A program made the position numbers and the translations under genes. From positions 1-22,424 of the forward strand of contig JBKHBQ010000031.1 in assembly GCA_046542305.1 (NCBI GenBank): a stretch of DNA of 22,424 nt. The letters run 5' to 3'. Positions 8,598 to 14,577 of the stretch are shown piece after piece (the first letter of the stretch is position 1; each line of letters starts with the position of its first letter). The notes under the pieces are model-generated. The model saw nothing but the letters and a program-made list of their open reading frames with translations. It had not been told where the DNA came from and did not search any database. This DNA is from JBKHBQ01 sp046542305 (GTDB taxonomy: Bacteria > Bacteroidota > Bacteroidia > Bacteroidales > 4484-276).

Positions 8598-8632
8598 TTT
8601 TTGAAGTACATATTTGAAAAGTTTTACTTTTG
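8598..8632 (+). promoter_or_regulatory. Promoter of the Trx-Grx/groES unit
   Basis: TTTTTG (8598-8603) and TACTTTTG (8625-8632, exact TAnnTTTG) are separated by 21 bases, matching the Bacteroidetes housekeeping promoter. This rules out the in-frame upstream TTG at 8601 as the start of the next gene. Confidence 0.7.
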
Positions 8633-8678
8633 CAGCCCGATAAATCGCTTAAGTATCACTTATCAAAAAAATAAAAAA

Positions 8679-9257
8679 ATGGAATTCAAAGAAGTATCGT
8701 CGCACGAAGCGCTCATCAGCGAGATCAAAGATCTGGATAAAGCCTACCTGATGCTTTACAAATCAGGATCGGCCACCAGCGATTGCGCCCTTCAAAATCT
8801 GAAAGCTGTCGAAAACGGGGATGTTAAGGTGTTTACGGCGGATGTTTCCACCGTCCGGGATATCCACGAAAAATACGGAATCAGGACGGTTCCTTCGCTT
8901 TTGGCTTTCGAAAAGGGCGAATACCAGAACCTGGTGAAGGGCTGCAACAACCCCGATTTTTACCGGTCGTTCTTCGAAAGCACAGCCTACCTTGCTGCCG
9001 ACGATGACGGCCCGCGCCAGCCGAGTGTAACGGTTTATTCAACGCCAACCTGCACCTGGTGCAACACGCTCAAGTCGCACCTGCGCAAGCACCGCATCCG
9101 CTTCACCGACATCGACGTGTCGCAGGATCCTTCGATGGCCGAGGAGCTGGTTCGCAAATCAGGTCAGCAGGGTGTGCCGCAAACCGAGATCGACGGCGAG
9201 ATCATCGTGGGCTTCGACAAAACGCGCATCAACAAATTGTTAAACATAAATCAGTAA
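8679..9257 (+). CDS. Thioredoxin-fold/glutaredoxin didomain protein
   Basis: This 192-residue protein has no signal peptide. Residues about 1-105 form a thioredoxin-like domain with the cis-Pro segment GIRTVPSLLAF, but the active-site loop reads SGSATSDC, so only the second of the two redox cysteines is left. Residues about 113-192 form a glutaredoxin domain: VTVYSTPTCTWCNTL with an intact CTWC dithiol motif, the cis-Pro segment GQQGVPQTEIDG and a final GFDKTRINKLL helix. The C-terminal half resembles NrdH/YruB-type small glutaredoxins. Such a didomain could act as a disulfide reductase or relay, like the N-terminal part of AhpF. The start at 8679 is chosen because the promoter overlaps any earlier start. 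It is followed after 18 bases by a GroES homologue, pointing to a shared role in redox or folding stress. Confidence 0.85.
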   Translation: MEFKEVSSHEALISEIKDLDKAYLMLYKSGSATSDCALQNLKAVENGDVKVFTADVSTVRDIHEKYGIRTVPSLLAFEKGEYQNLVKGCNNPDFYRSFFESTAYLAADDDGPRQPSVTVYSTPTCTWCNTLKSHLRKHRIRFTDIDVSQDPSMAEELVRKSGQQGVPQTEIDGEIIVGFDKTRINKLLNINQ

Positions 9258-9262
9258 AACCG

Positions 9263-9268
9263 AGGAGG
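9263..9268 (+). promoter_or_regulatory. Strong Shine-Dalgarno site for the GroES homologue
   Basis: AGGAGG lies 7 bases before the ATG at 9276. Strong anti-SD matches are uncommon in Bacteroidetes and none of comparable strength was noticed before the other genes of the window. Confidence 0.7.
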
Positions 9269-9275
9269 AACAGTA

Positions 9276-9563
9276 ATGAAGGAATTACAACCGTTAAATC
9301 AAAACGTGATCCTTGATCTGGACGACGAAAAGAAAGAGCAGAAAACCAGCGGCGGGATCATCATCCCCGACACCGCGAAGGAAAAACCGCAACTGGCTAA
9401 AGTAGTGGCTGTGGGCAACGTGGAAAACCCCGGCATTTCGGTGGGCGACATGGTGTTCTACAAAAAATTCTCAGGCACCGAGCTGGAATACGAAGGGCAT
9501 AAATACCTGGTGATCCCCTACGCCGACCTGCTGGCCAAAATCGTGGAAACCGAAGAAATATAA
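9276..9563 (+). CDS. groES: GroES-family co-chaperonin, stand-alone
   Basis: At 95 residues, the protein has the full length of a GroES subunit. The mobile loop is recognisable as KTSGGIIIPDTAKEKP (residues 24-39), including the hydrophobic tripeptide that docks on GroEL. It is followed by AKVVAVG, the GDMVFYKKFSGTELEYEG dome and strand region, and the terminal strand YADLLAKIV. GroES heptamers cap GroEL and drive ATP-dependent folding. Unusually, no groEL follows: a terminator comes 21 bases after the stop, and the partner gene is a Trx-Grx protein. It may be a second, divergent GroES, or the sole one with groEL elsewhere; the window cannot decide. Confidence 0.88.
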   Translation: MKELQPLNQNVILDLDDEKKEQKTSGGIIIPDTAKEKPQLAKVVAVGNVENPGISVGDMVFYKKFSGTELEYEGHKYLVIPYADLLAKIVETEEI

Positions 9564-9584
9564 CCGTTTGGTTTTGATGAATGG

Positions 9585-9620
9585 AAAAAGCCTGTTCGTG
9601 TTTGCGGACGGGCTTTTTTT
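9585..9620 (+). terminator. Intrinsic terminator after groES
   Basis: A 9-bp stem (9590-9598 with 9605-9613, including G-T pairs, loop TGTTTG) is preceded by AAAAA and followed by seven T. Confidence 0.88.
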
Positions 9621-9747
9621 CATTGGCCGGAGATTTCCGTTATTCTTCAACTTCCTTTTTACGCACCTCTTTATTCATATAGACAAGCAAACAAACAATA
9701 ATACACCATTATTGGTAGCTCCGGAATTCCATTTCTATTGCATAGGA

Positions 9748-9777
9748 TAAAAAACATGCCTGACAAAGCAGGCATGT
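9748..9777 (-). terminator. Minus-strand intrinsic terminator (distal)
   Basis: There is a perfect 9-bp stem, ACATGCCTG (9754-9762) with CAGGCATGT (9769-9777). Read on the minus strand, it is followed by six T. It lies about 54 bases past the stop of the small minus-strand ORF at 9831-9977, which it would serve. Only weak T-richness is seen on the plus side. Confidence 0.7.
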
Positions 9778-9830
9778 ATAGTTAAAAATGTAAATTTATG
9801 AGTTCCATGTCTGGCATTCAGTAAATAAAA

Positions 9831-9977
9831 TTATCTTTTATCTTTCTCTTTCTGATAAGTTTTATGAAGATTCCACATCCAAATACCCCAGGTATATCCG
9901 GCACCTATTCCTATACACGAAAGGAACACCAGAAGCTTGACAAAAAACAAAATACCCGGAAATTCATTTCGCCCCAA
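9831..9977 (-). CDS. Candidate 48-codon small membrane protein
   Basis: On the minus strand this frame is open from a TTG at 9977 to a TAA at 9831-9833. The product has a short polar start, one long hydrophobic segment (about residues 9-35: GILFFVKLLVFLSCIGIGAG, then YTWGIWMW) and a basic, charged tail (HKTYQKEKDKR). This is the classic layout of a single-pass membrane peptide with its C-terminus inside. It sits between the exbD operon terminator and a second minus-strand terminator, so it has its own end signal. Against it are a non-ATG start, overlap of its first codons with the upstream terminator's T-run side, and no recognised family. The start could also be the in-frame TTG at residue 10, or the frame may be a gene remnant. 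Confidence 0.35.
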   Translation of the reverse strand: MGRNEFPGILFFVKLLVFLSCIGIGAGYTWGIWMWNLHKTYQKEKDKR

Positions 9978-9979
9978 AT

Positions 9980-10009
9980 AAAAAAAGGAGCACTCTACAG
10001 CGCTCCTTT
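9980..10009 (-). terminator. Intrinsic terminator of the exbB-exbD operon
   Basis: An 8-bp stem, AAAGGAGC (9984-9991) with GCTCCTTT (10002-10009), lies 34 bases past the exbD stop. On the minus strand it is followed by seven T. Confidence 0.85.
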
Positions 10010-10042
10010 CAACCTATTAACCATAAAAACAAAAAATTCTAA

Positions 10043-10522
10043 TTAGTCCAGCCTTGTAAAATCGATCTTTCCAACTTTACGTGTAGAATAGTTGATTTTG
10101 AAAGCGCCGGCTTTCCTGAGCTCTTGCTTCACGTCGGTAACGATACCCATTTGGATATTCTGGTCTACTTTCAGTGACGTAGTGATAAACCTGCGGTCGG
10201 CTTCATCACGAGCCTGCCGTTCAGCGGTTACAAAAGCAGGAATGTCGCTCACCCTTGCAAACTGGTCGTTGAGCTGGATACGCGGCTTGGTACCATAGAC
10301 GGGTTGATTGGGTTCACCGATGTAGATGTAGCTTACCAGCGATTTACGCTCCAGCTTTTGTACCTCGGTGGCTTCTGGCGGTGTAACCTTTACGATCAGC
10401 GTTACCTCACGCATCACCGTTGTCACCATAAAGAAGAACAACAGCATAAAGATGATATCGGGCAACGAGGATGTATTAATGGTTTGAACCCCTGATTTTT
10501 TATCTCTTCTAAATCTTGCCAT
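10043..10522 (-). CDS. exbD: ExbD/TolR-family biopolymer transport protein (second copy)
   Basis: This 159-residue inner-membrane protein has one N-terminal transmembrane helix (PDIIFMLLFFFMVTTVM, residues about 21-37). Its aspartate, in SLPDIIF, corresponds to the proton-carrying Asp of ExbD. The rest is periplasmic, with VSYIYIG and the DVKQELRKAG-type C-terminal strand/helix pattern of the ExbD fold. Its ATG overlaps the TAA of the first exbD by one base (TAATG), so the two are translationally coupled. It is the last well-supported gene of the operon. ExbB/ExbD complexes convert proton-motive force to movement in the envelope, normally via TonB, but no tonB is in this operon. Confidence 0.9.
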   Translation of the reverse strand: MARFRRDKKSGVQTINTSSLPDIIFMLLFFFMVTTVMREVTLIVKVTPPEATEVQKLERKSLVSYIYIGEPNQPVYGTKPRIQLNDQFARVSDIPAFVTAERQARDEADRRFITTSLKVDQNIQMGIVTDVKQELRKAGAFKINYSTRKVGKIDFTRLD

Positions 10523-11097
10523 TAGTTACCTCCTACGTCTTCAGGTTCAGCTTCAGAAATCGGTACCGGAATGGCTTTCTGCACGGCTTGGATCTGCTCC
10601 TCATTGAGCAGGTCGTCGTAGCGTCTGCCAAATTTTTCCATTGAAAGTTCATTCCTTAACTCGTCGATGGCTGCCGCCAGTTCGTTCTGAACGGCAATAT
10701 ACATTTTGTAAGATGTACCGCGGTCGTTTTTCAGGGAGATGACGGCGTTTTTGGGAACGCGTACATTACCCAGTTCCGGAATGTTTTTTACGGTCATTTC
10801 GGGAAGATCTTCGCGGTTTTGCGGATTGCTCATAAATTCTTTCGCCCTCTCGCGCAGAAAGCGAATATCACCGGGCTTGCCTTCCACGAGCAGACGATCG
10901 CGGCTGTTTACCAGCACCGTAAAGATGTTCCGCTCTCTGATGTCCGGTGGTTCTTCTTCGCCGGTCAATGGCGGGGGAAGCTTCCGGCTGATACCCGTAT
11001 CCACGTCCATGGTTGTGGTAACGAGAAAGAATATCAGCAACAGGAAGGCGATATCCGCCATCGAACCTGCATTAATTTCTTGTGGTGTTCTTGCCAT
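10522..11097 (-). CDS. exbD: ExbD/TolR-family biopolymer transport protein (first copy)
   Basis: This 191-residue protein has a single N-terminal membrane helix (SMADIAFLLLIFFLVTTTMD, residues about 11-30) that contains the conserved Asp of the proton path. A periplasmic domain follows (ERNIFTVLVNSRDRLLVEG), and a Ser/Glu-rich tail ends the protein. It is longer than E. coli ExbD (about 140 residues) because of an extended loop around residues 80-130 and the acidic tail. It is 14 bases downstream of the four-helix protein gene. A tandem pair of unlike ExbD proteins beside one ExbB is usual in Bacteroidetes and probably gives a heteromeric periplasmic module. Confidence 0.9.
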   Translation of the reverse strand: MARTPQEINAGSMADIAFLLLIFFLVTTTMDVDTGISRKLPPPLTGEEEPPDIRERNIFTVLVNSRDRLLVEGKPGDIRFLRERAKEFMSNPQNREDLPEMTVKNIPELGNVRVPKNAVISLKNDRGTSYKMYIAVQNELAAAIDELRNELSMEKFGRRYDDLLNEEQIQAVQKAIPVPISEAEPEDVGGN

Positions 11098-11111
11098 GGA
11101 TTAAATCCTTT

Positions 11112-11531
11112 TTATTTAAATAAGCTGGATATTCCAGTAAAAACTATCGATAAAATCGCGAGGCCACCCAGAATGAATGTCATGTACAACATGGCACCAA
11201 TAAAATGAGAAGTGGACTCAGTGATTTCGAATTCTTCGTAAACATCACCTCTTGTACTTCCGTCGGTAAGGGCATACGAAATAAAGTACAATACTGCAAA
11301 ACCCACTATTCCAATTAGCACATTTTTACCTTTTTTAGGGTTGGAAATGAAGTACAGAATAGGGAAAATGAGGGTGAGTGCTGCTGTTAGTGCAAGTAGA
11401 ATGTATGACCACGTCAGTACGATGTTTGTAAACTCCTCACCACGTGTGTAGAAAATTACAAACAACACGGCCGAAATCACTAACAACACCGCGAGAAAAA
11501 TTCTCAGTATGGTTGCTGTTCTATCTTTCAT
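11112..11531 (-). CDS. Four-helix integral membrane protein of the exbB-exbD operon
   Basis: The protein is 139 residues and mostly hydrophobic, with four predicted membrane segments: about 10-28 (IFLAVLLVISAVLFVIFY), 40-62 (WSYILLALTAALTLIFPILY), 70-88 (VLIGIVGFAVLYFISYAL) and 112-137 (FIGAMLYMTFILGGLAILSIVF). A polar loop of about 20 residues (DGSTRGDVYEEFEITEST) separates the last two and probably faces the periplasm. It lies between exbB and exbD, with gaps of 15 and 14 bases. I do not know a named family; position suggests an accessory subunit or assembly factor of the ExbBD motor. It has no conserved polar residue in a helix that would mark it as a second proton channel. Confidence 0.85.
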   Translation of the reverse strand: MKDRTATILRIFLAVLLVISAVLFVIFYTRGEEFTNIVLTWSYILLALTAALTLIFPILYFISNPKKGKNVLIGIVGFAVLYFISYALTDGSTRGDVYEEFEITESTSHFIGAMLYMTFILGGLAILSIVFTGISSLFK

Positions 11532-11546
11532 TGTTGTGCCTTTCTG

Positions 11547-12380
11547 TTATTTGTTTGATGCTTTGTACTTGGTTAAGATGTCGATGAATGAAATGGAGCT
11601 GTCTTCCATGTTGTTTACCAGGCTGTCAATTTTCGAAACGATATAGTTGTAGAAAATCTGCAGAATGATAGCGGTGATCAGACCGAATACGGTGGTCAAA
11701 AGCGCTACCTTAATACCTGAAGCAACAATGGTGGGTGAAATGTCACCTGCAGCAGCAATGTCGTCGAAGGCCTGGATCATCCCGATTACCGTACCCATAA
11801 ACCCGAGCATAGGGGCGAGAGCGATAAACAGCGAAATCCACGAAAGACCTGACTCCAGGCGTCCCATTAATACACTGCCATAAGCAATGATTGATTTTTC
11901 GACAATATCGATGCCTTCGTTGTACCTGTCGAGGCCCTGATAGAAAATGCCTGCAACCGGTCCGCGGGTATTTTTACACACTTCCTTGGCCTTTTCCACA
12001 CCACCGGTTTCCAGTGCCGACTCTACCTTGTTGAGCAGTTTGCTGGTGTTGGTAGTGGAAAGGTTCAGGTAAATGATCCTTTCGATCGACAGCGCCAAAC
12101 CGAAAATCAGCGTAAGCAAAACGATACCCATGAATTCCCAGCCACCTTCGATGAATTGTTCTTTCAGTACCTGCTGAAAATCTTTTTCTTCTTCCACTTC
12201 TTCTTCAAGCGTAGTGGTAGCCAGGGTTTGTTCAACTGCCAGGGTGTCGTCCTCCATAGCGATCGTATCATTCTGAGCCATCTCTTCCTGGGTTCCTTCC
12301 TGATCCTGTGCGTAAATCGAGCTCGCAATTCCGAAGGTAAGCATTGCAGCAATTGTCAAAAAAGCAAATAATTTTTTCAT
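11547..12380 (-). CDS. exbB: MotA/TolQ/ExbB proton channel family protein
   Basis: This 277-residue inner-membrane protein has a cleavable-looking signal peptide (MKKLFAFLTIAAMLTFGIA, then SSIYAQ) and an acidic low-complexity segment (about residues 25-68, many Glu, Asp and Thr). Three ExbB helices follow: GIVLLTLIFGLALSIERII, SWISLFIALAPMLGFMGTVI with the family-typical GFMGTVIGMIQAF, and VALLTTVFGLITAIILQIF. The protein makes the pentameric proton channel around the ExbD helices. The signal peptide plus acidic linker is a Bacteroidetes variant that places the N-terminus in the periplasm. It opens the operon exbB, four-helix protein, exbD, exbD. A tRNA-Ser gene lies 64 bases upstream on the same strand with no terminator between. 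Confidence 0.93.
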   Translation of the reverse strand: MKKLFAFLTIAAMLTFGIASSIYAQDQEGTQEEMAQNDTIAMEDDTLAVEQTLATTTLEEEVEEEKDFQQVLKEQFIEGGWEFMGIVLLTLIFGLALSIERIIYLNLSTTNTSKLLNKVESALETGGVEKAKEVCKNTRGPVAGIFYQGLDRYNEGIDIVEKSIIAYGSVLMGRLESGLSWISLFIALAPMLGFMGTVIGMIQAFDDIAAAGDISPTIVASGIKVALLTTVFGLITAIILQIFYNYIVSKIDSLVNNMEDSSISFIDILTKYKASNK

Positions 12381-12444
12381 GGTTTACTTTGTTGAATTAA
12401 ATAAATTAAATTATTATCTGTGTTACTTTATTTGTTTCAAAATG

Positions 12445-12532
12445 CGGAGAGAGAGGGATTCGAACCCTCGGTACGCTTGTGACGTACACACACTTTCCAG
12501 GCGTGCGCCTTCGACCACTCGGCCACCTCTCC
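12445..12532 (-). tRNA. tRNA-Ser (anticodon GGA)
   Basis: Read on the minus strand, the 88-base sequence begins GGAGAGG, which pairs with TCTCTCC at the 3' end (one G-U) before discriminator G. The anticodon arm is CACGC-CTGGAAA-GTGTG, giving anticodon GGA (codons UCC/UCU). A long variable arm (about 20 bases) marks a class II serine tRNA. The T arm is GAGGG-TTCGAAT-CCCTC. The CCA end is not fully encoded (GCA follows the acceptor stem). A short hairpin, AAAGGC/GCCTTT (12543-12560), lies in the leader just upstream. Confidence 0.96.
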
Positions 12533-12603
12533 ATCTGTCTTTAAAGGCCACAAAGCCTTTCTCCTAATTTTGAGCCGCTAAAGTAGAAAAAAAAAATCTA
12601 ATA

Positions 12604-12611
12604 CAAAAATA
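12604..12611 (-). promoter_or_regulatory. Putative -7 box upstream of tRNA-Ser
   Basis: TATTTTTG on the minus strand matches TAnnTTTG exactly, 72 bases before the tRNA. An alternative nearer promoter is TTTG-N18-TACTTTAG ending at about 12575, with one mismatch in the -7 box. Either could also drive exbB. Confidence 0.4.
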
Positions 12612-12694
12612 TCATCTCTTTTTTTATGTATTCTAATCTACTGCGATTCAAGTATTATCAACTATTTTAATAAAATAATATTGTTGTGAGTTTT

Positions 12695-13726
12695 TCAATT
12701 TATTGTCACTTCACCACGTAATGAGGCCGTAATTATCTCCCTGATCTTATCCTTATCGCTGAAGTTTCCGAACACATGCATCATTTTGGTCAGCGCGGCT
12801 TCGGTGGTGATATCTCCTCCGCTCAGCACACCAATTTCTTTCAGCGCCATGCCGGTTTGGTATTTTTCCATTTCCACACCGCCGCCCTGGCACTGGGTAA
12901 CGTTTAGTACCACCAATCCTGCGTCTATGGCCTCCTTCATCAGGTGCAAAAACCTGTCGTTGGTCGGGGCGTTGCCCGATCCGTAGGTTTCCAGTACCAG
13001 TCCTTTCAACCCTTCGCACTGAATGACCGTACACATCAGCTTCTCGGAGATTCCCGGGAAAAGTTTCAACACGGCAATGCTGTTGTCGAGTTTGGGATGG
13101 AGGCGCAGTTTTTTGAAATTCGGTTTCATGATGTAGGGGTGATTGTACTTGATGTACACGCCCACATCGGCCAGAAGCGGGTAATTTGGCGAACGAAAGG
13201 CCTCGAAATTCTCGGCATTGTATTTAATGGTGCGGTTGCCCCGCATGAGTTGATTTTCAAAATAGATGGCCACCTCAGGAACCACCGGAGTTTCATCAAT
13301 ATGGGCAGCGGCAATTTCGATGGCAGTGATAAAATTTTCGCGGCCATCCGAGCGAATCATTCCCAAGGGCAGTTGCGAACCGGTGAGGATAACGGGCTTG
13401 TTCAGGTTTTCGAGCATGAAACTCAGTGCCGAGGCAGTGTACGACATGGTGTCGGAACCATGAAGAACCACGAATCCATCGTATTCCTCGTAGCGGTGGT
13501 GGATTACCCGGGCAATCTCAACCCAGTGGCCAGGGCTCATATTCGAAGAGTCGATTACCGGATCGAAACAGAAATTGTCGATCTGAAGGTCGAACAACTT
13601 CAACGTGGGAATATGCTGATACAGGTTGTCGAAATTAAACGGTTTCAGTACGCCGCTTTTGGCATCGCGGATCATGCCAATGGTGCCGCCGGTGTAAATG
13701 ACCAGTATGGATTTTCGGTTGTTCAT
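12695..13726 (-). CDS. ansA: Type I L-asparaginase
   Basis: This 343-residue protein has no signal peptide and is therefore a cytoplasmic, type I enzyme that hydrolyses asparagine to aspartate and ammonia. Both threonine signatures are present: YTGGTIGMI (catalytic Thr15 in TGGTIG at residues 12-17) and VVLHGSDTMSYTAS (residues 87-99, catalytic Thr93 with Asp92). The KPVILTGSQLP and GLVLETYGSGNAP segments also fit AnsA-type enzymes. The start lies 13 bases after the tatD stop, so tatD-ansA form an operon. A deamidating enzyme for glutamine is less likely because the sequence matches AnsA at both active-site blocks. Confidence 0.93.
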   Translation of the reverse strand: MNNRKSILVIYTGGTIGMIRDAKSGVLKPFNFDNLYQHIPTLKLFDLQIDNFCFDPVIDSSNMSPGHWVEIARVIHHRYEEYDGFVVLHGSDTMSYTASALSFMLENLNKPVILTGSQLPLGMIRSDGRENFITAIEIAAAHIDETPVVPEVAIYFENQLMRGNRTIKYNAENFEAFRSPNYPLLADVGVYIKYNHPYIMKPNFKKLRLHPKLDNSIAVLKLFPGISEKLMCTVIQCEGLKGLVLETYGSGNAPTNDRFLHLMKEAIDAGLVVLNVTQCQGGGVEMEKYQTGMALKEIGVLSGGDITTEAALTKMMHVFGNFSDKDKIREIITASLRGEVTIN

Positions 13727-13739
13727 TTTACATTCATAA

Positions 13740-14519
13740 CTAATGGGTGTGAGGTATTCCGAACAATTTCACGGCATTCCGGGTGGTGATATCCGCCACC
13801 TCCTCTACAGGCATGTTTTTCACAGTTGCAAGTTTCCCGGCAATATATGTTATGTAGGCGCTTTCGTTGCGCTTTCCGCGAAACGGCTTCGGCGCCAGAA
13901 ACGGCGAATCGGTTTCCAGCAGCAGATGTTCCATCGGGATATCTTTCACCACCATGTCGAGGCCGGAGTTCTTAAATGTAAGCACCCCGCCGATCCCCAG
14001 CCTGAATCCCCAGCCGATGATGCGTCGTGCCTGCTCCGCAGTGCCTGTGAAGCAATGGAAAACACCCGTGAGGTTTTCGTCGATGGTATCTTCGATCACT
14101 TCAAAGATTTCATCAAACGATTCCCTTACGTGCAACACAACCGGAAGTTGGTGTTGCTTTGCAAGTGCGATCTGATGCCGCAGCGAATACTTTTGTTCTT
14201 CAATAAAAGTTTTATCCCAATACAGATCGATGCCTGTTTCGCCAATGGCATAAAACTTATGCCTGCTGAGCAATTGCTCTACCTTCTCCAGTTCTGCGGT
14301 ATAATTTTCCTTCACGTCGGTAGGGTGCAGTCCCATCATCGGGAAGAGATGCCCGGGGAATTTATCGCAAAGCGCGAGCAGCGGATCTGCCGAAGCACTG
14401 TCGATATTGGGCAGCAGCATGTACCGCACACCTTTGTCGATGGCGCGCTGCACGGTGGCTTCGCGGTCGTCGTCGAATTGATTAAGATAAAGGTGTGTGT
14501 GCGTGTCGGTTAAAATCAT
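13740..14519 (-). CDS. tatD: TatD-family metal-dependent deoxyribonuclease
   Basis: This 259-residue TIM-barrel hydrolase has the usual metal ligands: the N-terminal DTHTHLY (His6, His8), Glu in AIGETGIDLYW, His in VVLHVRE, His in GVFHCFTG and the C-terminal Asp in LETDSPFLAPKP. TatD proteins are 3'-5' exonucleases that act in DNA repair and may edit D-aminoacyl or other substrates. The start is fixed by MILTDTHTH at 14519. The -7 box at 14524-14531 is so close that the transcript would have almost no 5' leader. It is the first gene of the tatD-ansA operon and divergent from the GT9 gene. Confidence 0.93.
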   Translation of the reverse strand: MILTDTHTHLYLNQFDDDREATVQRAIDKGVRYMLLPNIDSASADPLLALCDKFPGHLFPMMGLHPTDVKENYTAELEKVEQLLSRHKFYAIGETGIDLYWDKTFIEEQKYSLRHQIALAKQHQLPVVLHVRESFDEIFEVIEDTIDENLTGVFHCFTGTAEQARRIIGWGFRLGIGGVLTFKNSGLDMVVKDIPMEHLLLETDSPFLAPKPFRGKRNESAYITYIAGKLATVKNMPVEEVADITTRNAVKLFGIPHTH

Positions 14520-14523
14520 CCGG

Positions 14524-14531
14524 CAAAAATA
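14524..14531 (-). promoter_or_regulatory. -7 box of tatD-ansA
   Basis: TATTTTTG on the minus strand is an exact TAnnTTTG match. Its last base is only 4 bases before the tatD ATG, so transcription should start at or next to the start codon. Confidence 0.55.
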
Positions 14532-14534
14532 GTG

Positions 14535-14563
14535 TTTTGCGCGCAGGGGATTTTCTATTTTTG
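14535..14563 (+). promoter_or_regulatory. Promoter of the GT9 gene
   Basis: TTTTG (14535-14539) and TATTTTTG (14556-14563, exact -7 match) are separated by 16 bases. The expected transcription start at about 14570 leaves a very short leader before the TTG at 14578, which supports that start. Confidence 0.6.
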
Positions 14564-14577
14564 TAAAAACTTACGGC

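Noticed and set aside
9696..9714. Small inverted repeat CAATAAT/ATTATTG
   Set aside because: Seven A+T base pairs without context; too weak to call an operator or terminator.
9864..10046. 60-codon plus-strand frame
   Set aside because: It crosses the exbD operon terminator and the end of exbD; composition is not protein-like.
12379..12567. 62-codon plus-strand frame containing RDSNPR
   Set aside because: It is the antisense of the tRNA-Ser gene; RDSNPR-type peptides are a known artefact of translating tRNA T-arm sequences.
13743..14513. 256-codon plus-strand frame opposite tatD
   Set aside because: Antisense shadow of tatD, which carries all metal-ligand motifs.
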